Below are positions 7,770 to 15,221 of a stretch of DNA of 21,262 nucleotides, in pieces (position 1 is the first letter of the stretch; each line of letters begins with the position of its first letter). The notes under the pieces were generated by a model that saw nothing but the letters and a program-made list of their open reading frames with translations, made no database searches and was not told the origin of the DNA. The position numbers and the translations under genes were made by a program. Source of the stretch: an uncultured Clostridia bacterium (GTDB lineage: Bacteria > Bacillota > Clostridia > Oscillospirales > Ruminococcaceae); the NCBI GenBank assembly GCA_947302065.1, contig CAMYUO010000004.1, positions 1-21,262 on the forward strand, given 5' to 3'.

Positions 7770-10049
7770 ATGAAAAAGAAAATACTTGCGGCGGCTCTTG
7801 CCGTTTGTATGTCTTTCGGTATGGCGGCAGCGCTGCCAAGGGCAGTTTTTGATGATGTCGGCGGAATTTCGGCGAGTGCGGACAGCAGCGGACTTTATAC
7901 GCAGACTCTCGAGGACGGCACGCTGGAGATAACCGGTTACAGAGGCAAGGGCGGTACGGTCACTGTTCCGTCGGAAATAGCCGGAAAGAAAGTAACGAGG
8001 ATCGGACAGTCGGCATTCGACTGCGGATTGTATGACTATACAGTCAGCCCGACAAAGATAATCGTTTCAGAGGGCATCACGCATATCGGTCAGTATGCGT
8101 TTTACGGCTGCGACAAGCTCGAAAGCGTGGAACTGCCAAAATCACTGAGTCATATGGATAACGCTGTTTTTCACGGGTGCGTTAAGCTGAAAGAGATCAA
8201 CGTCACTGCGGGCGGACTGTCTTACTGCTCCAAAGACGGCGTGCTTTACACCAAGGATTATAAGGAACTGGTGCATTGCCCTCAGACAAAGACAAGCATA
8301 ACGATACCTGACGGAGTCGAATACATCGGTCTTATGGCATTTGAGTCAAGTCAGATAACGAGCGTGAAGATACCCGACACAGTTACGGTGATAAAGGGAT
8401 ATGCTTTTCAATACAGCAGGCTCAAAAGCGTGAATATACCTAAAAACACCGAATTCCTCGGTTCTAAAGTATTTTATGACTGCGAGGACCTTGAAAGTAT
8501 AACTGTTGACAGCAGCAATGAGGATTTCAGTGCTGCTGACGGCGTGCTGTATAATAAGAAAAAGACCACCCTGATACAGTGCCCGACAAAAAAGAAAAGC
8601 CTGAGAGTTCCGGACACAGTCAGAATTATCAGTGAAGATGCGTTCGGAAGCTGCAAAATTGAAAGCGTGGTCTTGCCTGACAGCATTACTAAGATAGAGC
8701 GGTATGCGTTTACCGAATGCAAAAATCTCAAAAGCGTGAAGCTCTCAAGAAACATCACGGACGTGGGCGAGTATGCGTTCATGAACTGCAGCGGTCTTAC
8801 GAGCGTAAGTATCCCGGGCGGAGCCGTTGGTCCCGGAATGTTTATGCACTGTGAAAATCTTTCAAGCGTGAATATAGGATACGGCGCTTCACTGATAAAA
8901 GATGCTGCGTTTTACTTTTGCCCGAAGATCAAAAGCGTGACTATCCCGTCGAGCGTTAAGTCGATAGGTCAATATGCGTTCGGTTATTACAATACTGACC
9001 AGCAGGATATAATCGTAAAGCGTGACGATAAGGTCAGCGGATTCACTATCTGCGGCGTAAAGGGCACGGCGGCTGAAAAGTATGCAAAGGACAACGGCTT
9101 CAAGTTTGTAGCAGTGCCCGACGTCAAGCGCCTTGCAGGCAGCAACCGATATGACACGGCTGCGGTCATCGCACAGAATATGCTCAACAGGTCGAGCGCA
9201 GTTATTCTTGCAAGCGGTGAGGGATACGCTGATGCGCTGGCAGGTGTGCCGCTGGCAAAATATCTCGGCGCACCGATACTGCTGACGCCGAAAAACAGCC
9301 TCAGTCAAGAGGCTCTCGCTGAGATAAAGCGCAGGGGAGCGTCAAAGGTCATTATCCTCGGCGGAGAGGGCGCTGTCAGCAAAAATGTTGAGAGCGCACT
9401 GCAAAAAGAGAAACTCAAGACCATTCGTCTTGCGGGCAGCAGCCGTTACGGCACGGCAGTCGAGATAGCAAAGAATATGGACTACAAGCCGACAGAGGTG
9501 TTCTTTGCCTGCGCAGGAGGATTTGCAGATGCGCTTTCCGCAGGTGCGGCGGCGGCTCTGAAAAGTGCGCCGATAATCTATCTCGGTAAGGACGGCGAGC
9601 TTAATGCAGAGACAAAGGCTTATCTTGAACAGCTCAAAAAGAAAAACTGCGTAAAGCAGGCGTATGTCATCGGCGGCACCGGCGTTATCAGCGACGGCAT
9701 GATGAACAAGGCGGCTTCGGCTCTCGGTCTGAAATCGGGAACGACAGTAAAGCGCATCTGCGGCGCAAACAGATATGAGACCTGTCTTGCGGTGAACAAT
9801 ACTTTCAATAGTCTTTTCACAGGAAAGGAGATATGCGTTTCGACGGGACGCAATTTCCCCGATGCGCTGGCAGGCGGCGTTTATGCGGCAGAGAAAAAGG
9901 CATTCATGTTGCTGGCAGATGGAGCAGTGAGCGCAAATCAGCAGACATTCCTTACAAAGAATAAGGGCAGTCAGGTAACGGCGTTCGGCGGAAACGGCGC
10001 TGTGAGCGATTCGCTGCTCGGCAGTATTGCCAAGCTGGCAGGCAAGTAG
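7770..10049 (+). CDS. Secreted BspA-type LRR protein with three CWB2 wall-binding repeats (copy 2)
   Basis: This 759-residue paralogue of the preceding gene has the same plan: a signal peptide with nearly the same start (MKKKILAAALAVCM) and likely cleavage after ISASA (residue 37), LRR_5 repeats at about 60-405, and CWB2 repeats starting at RLAGSNRYDTA (454), RLAGSSRYGTA (553) and RICGANRYETC (662). The wall-binding half is closer between the copies than the LRR half, which suggests a shared anchor with diverged ligand specificity. An open ATG at 7737 lies upstream in frame, but the stretch between contains the ribosome site GGAGGC (7755-7760). The ATG at 7770 reproduces the start of copy 1 and is therefore used. 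There is no separate promoter or terminator in the 56-base gap, so the two genes are probably co-transcribed. Confidence 0.92.
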   Translation: MKKKILAAALAVCMSFGMAAALPRAVFDDVGGISASADSSGLYTQTLEDGTLEITGYRGKGGTVTVPSEIAGKKVTRIGQSAFDCGLYDYTVSPTKIIVSEGITHIGQYAFYGCDKLESVELPKSLSHMDNAVFHGCVKLKEINVTAGGLSYCSKDGVLYTKDYKELVHCPQTKTSITIPDGVEYIGLMAFESSQITSVKIPDTVTVIKGYAFQYSRLKSVNIPKNTEFLGSKVFYDCEDLESITVDSSNEDFSAADGVLYNKKKTTLIQCPTKKKSLRVPDTVRIISEDAFGSCKIESVVLPDSITKIERYAFTECKNLKSVKLSRNITDVGEYAFMNCSGLTSVSIPGGAVGPGMFMHCENLSSVNIGYGASLIKDAAFYFCPKIKSVTIPSSVKSIGQYAFGYYNTDQQDIIVKRDDKVSGFTICGVKGTAAEKYAKDNGFKFVAVPDVKRLAGSNRYDTAAVIAQNMLNRSSAVILASGEGYADALAGVPLAKYLGAPILLTPKNSLSQEALAEIKRRGASKVIILGGEGAVSKNVESALQKEKLKTIRLAGSSRYGTAVEIAKNMDYKPTEVFFACAGGFADALSAGAAAALKSAPIIYLGKDGELNAETKAYLEQLKKKNCVKQAYVIGGTGVISDGMMNKAASALGLKSGTTVKRICGANRYETCLAVNNTFNSLFTGKEICVSTGRNFPDALAGGVYAAEKKAFMLLADGAVSANQQTFLTKNKGSQVTAFGGNGAVSDSLLGSIAKLAGK

Positions 10050-10080
10050 AAATAAGAGATAAGAAATAAGATGTAAGAGG

Positions 10081-10123
10081 CTGGGACGACCGGAAAGAGT
10101 GTTGTCCCGGTCTTTAATTTTTG
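10081..10123 (+). terminator. Probable terminator of the LRR-CWB2 operon
   Basis: GACCGG (10088-10093) pairs with CCGGTC (10107-10112) and is followed by TTTAATTTTT. A second, mutually exclusive stem, CTGGGAC (10081-10087) with GTCCCGG (10104-10110, one G-U), overlaps it. Either fold precedes the T-rich tail. Confidence 0.6.
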
Positions 10124-10141
10124 GCAGAACGTAAATCGGGA

Positions 10142-10170
10142 TTGACTTTAAGCAATAAATCTGTTATTAT
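10142..10170 (+). promoter_or_regulatory. Extended -10 promoter of the MATE-GHKL operon
   Basis: -35 TTGACT (10142-10147), 17-base spacer, -10 TATTAT (10165-10170) preceded by TGT, an extended -10 motif. Expected start is near 10177, giving a leader of about 48 bases before the ATG at 10225. Confidence 0.7.
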
Positions 10171-10224
10171 TTATTTATACATATTTAAATCACAGATAAG
10201 TTGATTTTCGTAAAGGACGATATT

Positions 10225-11973
10225 ATGATAAAAAGGCTTTTTAAACAGATGCTGCTGACACAGATACTCTCGTCGATGACGGTGACGCTGTGTATGCTCA
10301 TCGACAGTATGATGATAGGACGTTTCCTCGGTGTTGACGCAATGACCGCTTACGGACTCGCCTCGCCTGTGCTGTTGGTATTTGCGGCGCTGGGCTGTCT
10401 GGTCTCGGCAGGCGTTCAGGTAATGTGCGGAAAAACTATGGGCAGCGGCGACAAGGAGGGCACGAATGCGTGCTTTACGATGTCGGTCGTGCTGTGGGCA
10501 GGCATCTCGGTGGTCGGACTTATCGCTGTGCTTTGTTTCACAGACCCGATATGTACGCTGCTCGGTGCAGGTGAGCCGGGACCGAACAACCCCGTTTTCG
10601 ACCTGACAAAAGACTATCTGCGAGGCTTTATAATCGGTGCGCCTGCGTTCCTTGCGGCGCAGATAATGGTGCCGTATATGCAGATATCGGGCAGCAGGGT
10701 AAGGCTCGTTGTGGCTGTTGCGATGATGACGGTCGGTGATATCCTGTTTGATATACTCAACGTTACGGTGATAAAGCAGGGCACTTTCGGAATGGGTCTT
10801 GCATCGAGTGTAAGCTACTACATCGCATTCCTCATAGGTCTTGTATATTTCTTCAAGAAAAACTGTATTTTCAAGTTCAGATTCAAAACGATAAAGGCAA
10901 AGGTCTGCGCACATCTGCTGGTCGACGGCGTGCCGACGCTGATAAACCAGCTGAGTCTGGTATTTCTGACGCTGGTAATAAACCAGATACTGCTCAACGT
11001 CAGCGGAAACCACGCTGTTGCGGCATATTCTGTTATCTCGTCGGCGGGAAATATCTGTTATGCGTTCTCGTCGGGAATCGCCGCTGTTGCGCTTACGCTT
11101 TCGTCGATACTTTACAGCGACGGCGACAAGAAAGCGCTCAAAGACCTCGTAAAGATAATGTGCTTCTACGCTGTGATAATATGCTCGGCGGTAACGGCTA
11201 TCGTGCTTGCGGCTGCAACGCCGATGGTAACGGTGTTCCTGACAGACCTTGACGCAAAGGACATGGCGGTCAGCGGACTGAGGCTGTTCGTGCTGTCGCT
11301 CGTGCCGTGTGCGCTCAACACGAGCTTCAAGAACTACTATCAGGGCATCGACAGGGTCAAGCTGACGATGGTTATATCGGTGTTCCAGAACTTCCTGCTT
11401 ACTGCGCTGGCTGCGCTGCTGCTGAGCATGCTGTTCGGCGTGACGGGCGTATGGCTCGGATTCGTATGCGGCGAGGTGCTGACGCTGATAAGCATTTGTA
11501 TAATGGTATTCGTGCGCAACAAGAAAGCCAAATTCAGTGCGGATAGCTTTGCTCTGCTCTCGGACAGGTTCGGTGAGGAGCTTGAGGACTGCTATGAATA
11601 CTCGATAACAAATCCGGAGGAGGTCGTTATCGTTTCGCAGGAGGCATCTGATTTCTGCACCAAGCACGGACAGAGCACCAAGATAAGCTCGATGCTCGCA
11701 CTTTGCATTGAGGAAATGGCGAACAACATTGTGCATTACGGTTTCAAGGGCAAAAAGGAACACAGTATAGATGTCAGGGTAATGATAATGAACGGCTCGC
11801 CCGTTCTGCGTATCAGAGACAACTGCGCAGGATTTGACCCTGTTAAGTTCGTGGAGATGCACGAGGACGAGAACCCTATCTCGCACATCGGCATAAGAAT
11901 GGTAATGAAACTCGTAAAAGACGCAAACTACGTCAACTCGCTGGGACTCAACAACCTGACGCTGACGCTGTAA
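10225..11973 (+). CDS. MATE transporter fused to an RsbW/SpoIIAB-like GHKL ATPase domain
   Basis: This 582-residue protein has two parts. Residues 1-435 are a complete MATE-type transporter with about 12 hydrophobic helices (LTQILSSMTVTLCMLIDSMMIGRFLG at the start in the family manner, SGSRVRL near 155). Residues about 445-582 are a cytoplasmic GHKL/HATPase domain of the anti-sigma-factor kind. They contain an N-box in LALCIEEMANNIVHYGF (E496, N500), a G1-like RIRDNCAGFDP (D532, G536) and a G2-like HIGIRMVMKLV (G556). Family MATE proteins are about 450 residues with no such tail. The likely idea is a membrane exporter regulated by, or reporting through, partner switching with STAS proteins. 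A TTG at 10201 is in frame, but AAAGGA (10212-10217) seven bases before the ATG at 10225 decides the start. The oxidoreductase gene follows after 18 bases. Kinase activity and transport substrate are unknown. Confidence 0.88.
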   Translation: MIKRLFKQMLLTQILSSMTVTLCMLIDSMMIGRFLGVDAMTAYGLASPVLLVFAALGCLVSAGVQVMCGKTMGSGDKEGTNACFTMSVVLWAGISVVGLIAVLCFTDPICTLLGAGEPGPNNPVFDLTKDYLRGFIIGAPAFLAAQIMVPYMQISGSRVRLVVAVAMMTVGDILFDILNVTVIKQGTFGMGLASSVSYYIAFLIGLVYFFKKNCIFKFRFKTIKAKVCAHLLVDGVPTLINQLSLVFLTLVINQILLNVSGNHAVAAYSVISSAGNICYAFSSGIAAVALTLSSILYSDGDKKALKDLVKIMCFYAVIICSAVTAIVLAAATPMVTVFLTDLDAKDMAVSGLRLFVLSLVPCALNTSFKNYYQGIDRVKLTMVISVFQNFLLTALAALLLSMLFGVTGVWLGFVCGEVLTLISICIMVFVRNKKAKFSADSFALLSDRFGEELEDCYEYSITNPEEVVIVSQEASDFCTKHGQSTKISSMLALCIEEMANNIVHYGFKGKKEHSIDVRVMIMNGSPVLRIRDNCAGFDPVKFVEMHEDENPISHIGIRMVMKLVKDANYVNSLGLNNLTLTL

Positions 11974-11991
11974 TGGCTCGGGAGAACGGCT

Positions 11992-12561
11992 ATGGAGATA
12001 CTTTACATCAATTGTGCGGTGCGAAGCGCTTCGAGAACACGAAAGCTTGCCCGGCACCTGCTTGAAAAGCTCGACGGGAACGTTGCCGAGGTGCGCCCGA
12101 ACGAGCTCGGGCTGCCCGTGACGGACGAGGAGCTTATAGACCGCCGCAGCAGGCTGAGTGCGGCAGGCGACTTTTCGGATAAGTATTTTGCGCCGGCAGT
12201 ACAGTTTGCACAGGCGGATATCATCGTGATAGCTGCGCCTTACTGGGACTTGTCTTTCCCTGCGGCGTTAAAGGCGTATTTTGAGCATATAAACATACTC
12301 GGACTGACGTTTGCATACACGCCCGAGGGTGAGCCTGTCGGGCTTTGCAGGGCGAAAAAGTTGTTTTATGTCACGACGGCAGGCGGAAAGATATACTCCG
12401 ACGAATACGGGTTCGGCTATGTAAAGGCGCTGGCGCAGACGTTTTACGGCATAAGCGAGGTAAAATGCTTTGCGGCGCAGGAGCTGGACATCATTGGCAA
12501 TGACCCCGAGGACATTCTTGCGCAGGCAAAAATACAGATAGATGACTATTTCGGAAAATGA
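11992..12561 (+). CDS. Flavodoxin-fold NAD(P)H-dependent oxidoreductase (AzoR/MdaB-like)
   Basis: This 189-residue protein is of the flavodoxin_2/NQO-like family, which reduces quinones, azo compounds or similar electrophiles with NAD(P)H through FMN. The N-terminal strand MEILYINCAV leads into a phosphate-loop-like RSASRTRKLA (11-20). The family hallmark APYWDLSFPAALKAYFEHI lies at 82-100, and YVTTAGG (126-132) is the second flavin loop. Length is typical. The protein has no signal peptide and should be cytoplasmic. It starts 18 bases after the MATE-GHKL stop, with GGGAG (11980-11984) seven bases before the ATG, so it is probably in the same operon. Pairing an exporter with a reductase of this type suggests detoxification of an electrophilic compound, but that is inference. 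Confidence 0.88.
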   Translation: MEILYINCAVRSASRTRKLARHLLEKLDGNVAEVRPNELGLPVTDEELIDRRSRLSAAGDFSDKYFAPAVQFAQADIIVIAAPYWDLSFPAALKAYFEHINILGLTFAYTPEGEPVGLCRAKKLFYVTTAGGKIYSDEYGFGYVKALAQTFYGISEVKCFAAQELDIIGNDPEDILAQAKIQIDDYFGK

Positions 12562-12574
12562 CAGATAATATGGG

Positions 12575-12606
12575 GACTGCTGCATACAAGCGGCAGTCTT
12601 TTTTTT
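12575..12606 (+). terminator. Rho-independent terminator after the oxidoreductase gene
   Basis: The eight-base-pair stem GACTGCTG (12575-12582) / CGGCAGTC (12591-12598) contains one G-U pair and has an eight-base loop. Eight T's (12599-12606) follow. It ends the MATE-GHKL operon 14 bases after the stop codon. Confidence 0.92.
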
Positions 12607-12626
12607 CAAAAACAATGGCTGATTTG

Positions 12627-12655
12627 TTGACAGACTTTGATGAATGTGCTATACT
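12627..12655 (+). promoter_or_regulatory. Strong extended -10 promoter of the partner-switching operon
   Basis: Perfect -35 TTGACA (12627-12632), 17-base spacer, -10 TATACT (12650-12655) preceded by TGC, an extended -10. Expected start is near 12662, leaving an unusually long leader of about 116 bases before the ATG at 12778. The match is to the housekeeping sigma-A consensus, with no sign of a sigma-B/F-type -10. Confidence 0.85.
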
Positions 12656-12729
12656 TAAATGAATAAGACACGGATGTTTTAGCGATTTTGCACAGCGTGT
12701 CGGTATCAACAAATAAACAATATGCTGTT

Positions 12730-12744
12730 TGTGCAGTCTGCACA
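12730..12744. promoter_or_regulatory. Perfect palindrome in the leader of the partner-switching operon
   Basis: TGTGCAG (12730-12736) and CTGCACA (12738-12744) form a perfect inverted repeat around a single central T. An overlapping alternative pairs TGCTGT (12723-12728) with ACAGCA (12742-12747). The octamer TGCACAGC in the right arm (12739-12746) also occurs at 12689-12696, 50 bases upstream. It lies about 70 bases downstream of the expected transcript start and 33 bases before the ATG, so it could be an operator or an RNA hairpin. Confidence 0.45.
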
Positions 12745-12777
12745 GCAGAAAATCAAATAACGAAAGGAAGAATCACT

Positions 12778-13074
12778 ATGACAGTTAACAAGAATCTGAA
12801 GGCAGATGCTCTGTCAGTAGCAGTTGAGGGAAGGATAGACACAACTACCGCTCCCGAGCTTGAAAAGGAGATAAAGGACTCACTTGGCGGCGTAAAGAAG
12901 CTGGTGCTCGATTTTGAAAAGGTGGAGTACATCTCATCGGCAGGACTCAGAGTGCTGCTTTCCACCCAGAAGATAATGAACAAGCAGGGTGAGATGAAGC
13001 TTATCAATGTAAGCTCCGATATAATGGAGATATTTGAGGTGACAGGTTTTTCCGATATTCTTACCATCGCCTGA
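12778..13074 (+). CDS. STAS-domain anti-anti-sigma factor
   Basis: This 98-residue single-domain STAS protein is of the RsbV/SpoIIAA type. The family binds an RsbW-like ATPase when unphosphorylated and is switched off by serine phosphorylation. It has the expected succession: strand ALSVAVEGRID, the DTTTAPELEKEI helix, strand KLVLDFEKVEYI, then the phosphorylation-site motif YISSAGLRVLL with its conserved serine pair at about 55-56. An in-frame TTG at 12688 would add 30 unrelated residues with no ribosome site, whereas the ATG at 12778 has GAAAGGAAG (12762-12770) seven bases upstream and gives a normal family length. It is the first gene of a three-gene operon, with the ATPase 18 bases downstream. 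Confidence 0.93.
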   Translation: MTVNKNLKADALSVAVEGRIDTTTAPELEKEIKDSLGGVKKLVLDFEKVEYISSAGLRVLLSTQKIMNKQGEMKLINVSSDIMEIFEVTGFSDILTIA

Positions 13075-13092
13075 ACCGGACAGGAGGTAAAA

Positions 13093-13503
13093 ATGAAGGA
13101 GCTTGATATAGTTGCAAAAACCGAAAATCTCGATGCAGTGACGGATTTTGTAAATGAGCAGCTCGAGGCAGCGGGCTGCCCGATGAAGATATTGATGCAG
13201 ATAGACCTCGCTGTTGAGGAGATATTTGTAAATATCGCTAACTATGCATACTCGCCCGAGGAGGGACCTGCAACGGTGAGGGTGCAGACGGACAGCGAGA
13301 AAAGCACTGTCGATATCACTTTCATAGACCACGGTGTGCCTTACGATCCGCTTGCAAAGCAGGACCCCGACGTTACCCTCAGCGCAGAGCAGAGAGCTAT
13401 CGGCGGACTGGGTATATTTATGGTGAAAAAGAGCATGGACGACGTAACATATGAGTACCGTGACGGTCACAACATATTGACGATCAAAAAAGGCATTGCC
13501 TGA
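13093..13503 (+). CDS. RsbW-like anti-sigma factor / serine kinase ATPase
   Basis: This 136-residue GHKL ATPase is of the RsbW/SpoIIAB class, which can bind and inhibit a sigma factor or another partner and phosphorylate the cognate STAS protein. The N-box lies in IDLAVEEIFVNIANYAY (E43, N47), G1 in FIDHGVPYDP (D79, G81) and G2 in AIGGLGIFMV (G104-G107). All key positions for Mg-ATP are present. The ribosome site GGAGGT is just upstream of the ATG. It sits 18 bases after the STAS gene and 16 bases before the phosphatase gene. No sigma factor gene is adjacent, so the target is encoded elsewhere or is not a sigma factor. Confidence 0.92.
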   Translation: MKELDIVAKTENLDAVTDFVNEQLEAAGCPMKILMQIDLAVEEIFVNIANYAYSPEEGPATVRVQTDSEKSTVDITFIDHGVPYDPLAKQDPDVTLSAEQRAIGGLGIFMVKKSMDDVTYEYRDGHNILTIKKGIA

Positions 13504-13519
13504 CCTGCGGAGGTAGATC

Positions 13520-15055
13520 ATGAAGATTCAGGATCAGATGCAGTCATTTTTCCTGCGGAACAAATGGGTGCTGCCTCTGTGTTTCCTAACGTCAGCGACG
13601 CTGACGGTCATGGGCATAGCAATTTGCCTTGCCAGAGGTTTTTCGGATCTGCAAAATACCTTTACATTCAGCGTCGGTGCAGATGTTTTCTCGATGCTGG
13701 TGTGTACGGTGCTGCTTTACAGCTGTATACAGGATAAAGAGGGTGCGAGTATGCATACACGCACCTTTGTTCTGCTTATAATGATGACAAACTGCGTGCT
13801 GTTTTCGGATCTCTGCTGCTGGATGCTGCAGGGCGAGGCAGCGCTGAGAACGCTGGTGCTTGTGGTCAACGTGTTCAGCTTTACGAATGCGGCGTGCCTG
13901 CTGTACTGCTTCTGGCAGTATGTGTTCAACTCGCTGAACCTCAAGGAAAACCGGATAATGCGGGGCTGCGATCTGGTGCTCAACATACTTATGGTGCCGA
14001 CGATCATAGCGTGCCTGTTGAACTTTGTTTATCCGCTGTATTTCAGGGTAAGCCACACGGGCGAATATCACAGAGAGCCTGCGTTCATGTGGAGCCAGAC
14101 GTATCTTGCGATAGGACTTGTTTTCGTGATGATAGGCTTTTTCTTGTCAAAGGTGCCGATGAGGGAGCGTATAGTGACGATGTCGTTCGTACTTATCCCG
14201 ATCGCCAACCAGCTGCTGACAAGGTACAAGTTCGGACTGACCACGCAGTATGCGGCGATGACGGTATCTATCGTGCTGATATATGCAAGGGTCTTTGCAC
14301 AGAGACAGAAAAGGCTCGCATCAACACAGAAAGAGCTTTCGATGGCGTCGGGCATTCAGGCTGCGATGCTGCCGAGCGATTTCCCTGCGTTCCCCGACAG
14401 AAACGATTTTGACATTTATGCGTCCATGACACCGGCAAAAGAGGTCGGCGGCGACTTTTACGACTTTTTCCTGATAGATGACGACCATCTTGCGATGGTG
14501 ATTGCCGATGTGTCGGGAAAGGGCGTGCCTGCGGCACTTTTTATGATGATGTCAAGGATCATGATAAAGAATTTCGCAATGATGGGCTATTCGCCGGCGG
14601 ATCTGCTCGAACAGACCAACACGGCGATTTGTATGAACAACACCAAGGATATGTTCGTGACGGTGTGGTACGGCGTTATGGAGATATCGACGGGCAAGGT
14701 GACGGCTGCGAATGCGGGTCACGAATACCCGATAGTGCGCAAAGCGAACGGCAGCTTTGAGCTGATGCGTGACAAGCACGGCTTTGTGCTCGGCGGAATG
14801 GAGGATATGACATACCGTCAGTATGATTTCGAGCTTGAAAAGGGCGCAGCGCTGTTCCTTTACACAGACGGTGTTGCAGAGGCGACAGATGCGGAAAACA
14901 GGATGTTCGGCGTGGACAGGATGCTCGCAGCGCTCAACGCTGATGCGTCTGCGCCCCCGAAAAAGCTCATCGAGAACATGAAAAGCGAGGTAGACCGCTT
15001 TGTCGGCGACGCTGACCAGTTCGACGATCTCACGATGCTGGCAGTTTCACGATAG
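13520..15055 (+). CDS. Membrane-anchored SpoIIE/RsbU-type PP2C serine phosphatase
   Basis: In this 511-residue protein residues about 15-262 form seven or eight membrane helices. A short linker (QRQKRLASTQKELSMASGIQ, likely helical) leads to a PP2C phosphatase of the SpoIIE/RsbU family at about 280-511. Metal-binding motifs are complete: EVGGDFYD (D312), ADVSGKG (D330), YTDG (D450) and DDLTM (D503). It should dephosphorylate the STAS protein two genes upstream, freeing it to capture the RsbW-like ATPase. The multi-helix N-terminus has no recognisable extracellular sensor domain and may sense within the membrane. The ribosome site CGGAGGT is close to the ATG. This is the last gene of the operon before a strong terminator. 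Confidence 0.93.
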   Translation: MKIQDQMQSFFLRNKWVLPLCFLTSATLTVMGIAICLARGFSDLQNTFTFSVGADVFSMLVCTVLLYSCIQDKEGASMHTRTFVLLIMMTNCVLFSDLCCWMLQGEAALRTLVLVVNVFSFTNAACLLYCFWQYVFNSLNLKENRIMRGCDLVLNILMVPTIIACLLNFVYPLYFRVSHTGEYHREPAFMWSQTYLAIGLVFVMIGFFLSKVPMRERIVTMSFVLIPIANQLLTRYKFGLTTQYAAMTVSIVLIYARVFAQRQKRLASTQKELSMASGIQAAMLPSDFPAFPDRNDFDIYASMTPAKEVGGDFYDFFLIDDDHLAMVIADVSGKGVPAALFMMMSRIMIKNFAMMGYSPADLLEQTNTAICMNNTKDMFVTVWYGVMEISTGKVTAANAGHEYPIVRKANGSFELMRDKHGFVLGGMEDMTYRQYDFELEKGAALFLYTDGVAEATDAENRMFGVDRMLAALNADASAPPKKLIENMKSEVDRFVGDADQFDDLTMLAVSR

Positions 15056-15073
15056 CCTGATATTTGTTATCTG

Positions 15074-15107
15074 ACCGGGTGTGCCAAATCGGTGCGCCCG
15101 GTTTTTT
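15074..15107 (+). terminator. Rho-independent terminator of the partner-switching operon
   Basis: A 12-bp stem pairs ACCGGGTGTGCC (15074-15085) with GGTGCGCCCGGT (15091-15102), including three G-U pairs, around a five-base loop. A run of six T's (15102-15107) follows. Confidence 0.92.
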
Positions 15108-15138
15108 GCGCAAATTGATAAGCCTTTGCAAAAGTGCA

Positions 15139-15160
15139 CAAAAAACGTAGTCGTTTTTTG
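15139..15160. repeat. AT-rich perfect inverted repeat, possible second terminator or operator
   Basis: CAAAAAACG (15139-15147) and CGTTTTTTG (15152-15160) pair fully around TAGT. Flanking TGC and GCA extend the stem past a one-base bulge. It lies between the phosphatase terminator and the c-di-GMP operon promoters. Its T-run is inside the stem, so it is a weak terminator by itself. Confidence 0.5.
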
Positions 15161-15185
15161 GCATCAAATAGGCAAACAGACGGAT

Positions 15186-15221
15186 TTGCTTATTGACTTG
15201 ATGATGATATAATGGTATAAT
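15186..15221 (+). promoter_or_regulatory. Two overlapping sigma-A promoters of the c-di-GMP operon
   Basis: Promoter A: TTGACT (15193-15198), 17-base spacer, perfect TATAAT (15216-15221). Promoter B: TTGCTT (15186-15191), 16-base spacer, perfect TATAAT (15208-15213) preceded by TGA, an extended -10. The two -10 boxes are eight bases apart. Leaders would be about 55-62 bases, and I saw no c-di-GMP riboswitch in them. Confidence 0.7.

Noticed and set aside
5422..10049. Tandem LRR and CWB2 repeats read as a CRISPR or satellite array
   Set aside because: The repetition is protein-level, irregular at DNA level, and lies within open reading frames.
10171..12057. 628-codon open frame on the minus strand across the MATE-GHKL gene
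   Set aside because: The translation is rich in His, Arg, Tyr and Gln with no recognisable fold. It is antisense to a gene with a promoter, ribosome site and two clear domains, and has no ribosome site of its own.
12688..12777. Upstream TTG start for the STAS protein (30 extra residues)
   Set aside because: The added residues do not fit the family, there is no ribosome site, and they would cover the palindromic leader. The ATG at 12778 has a good ribosome site.
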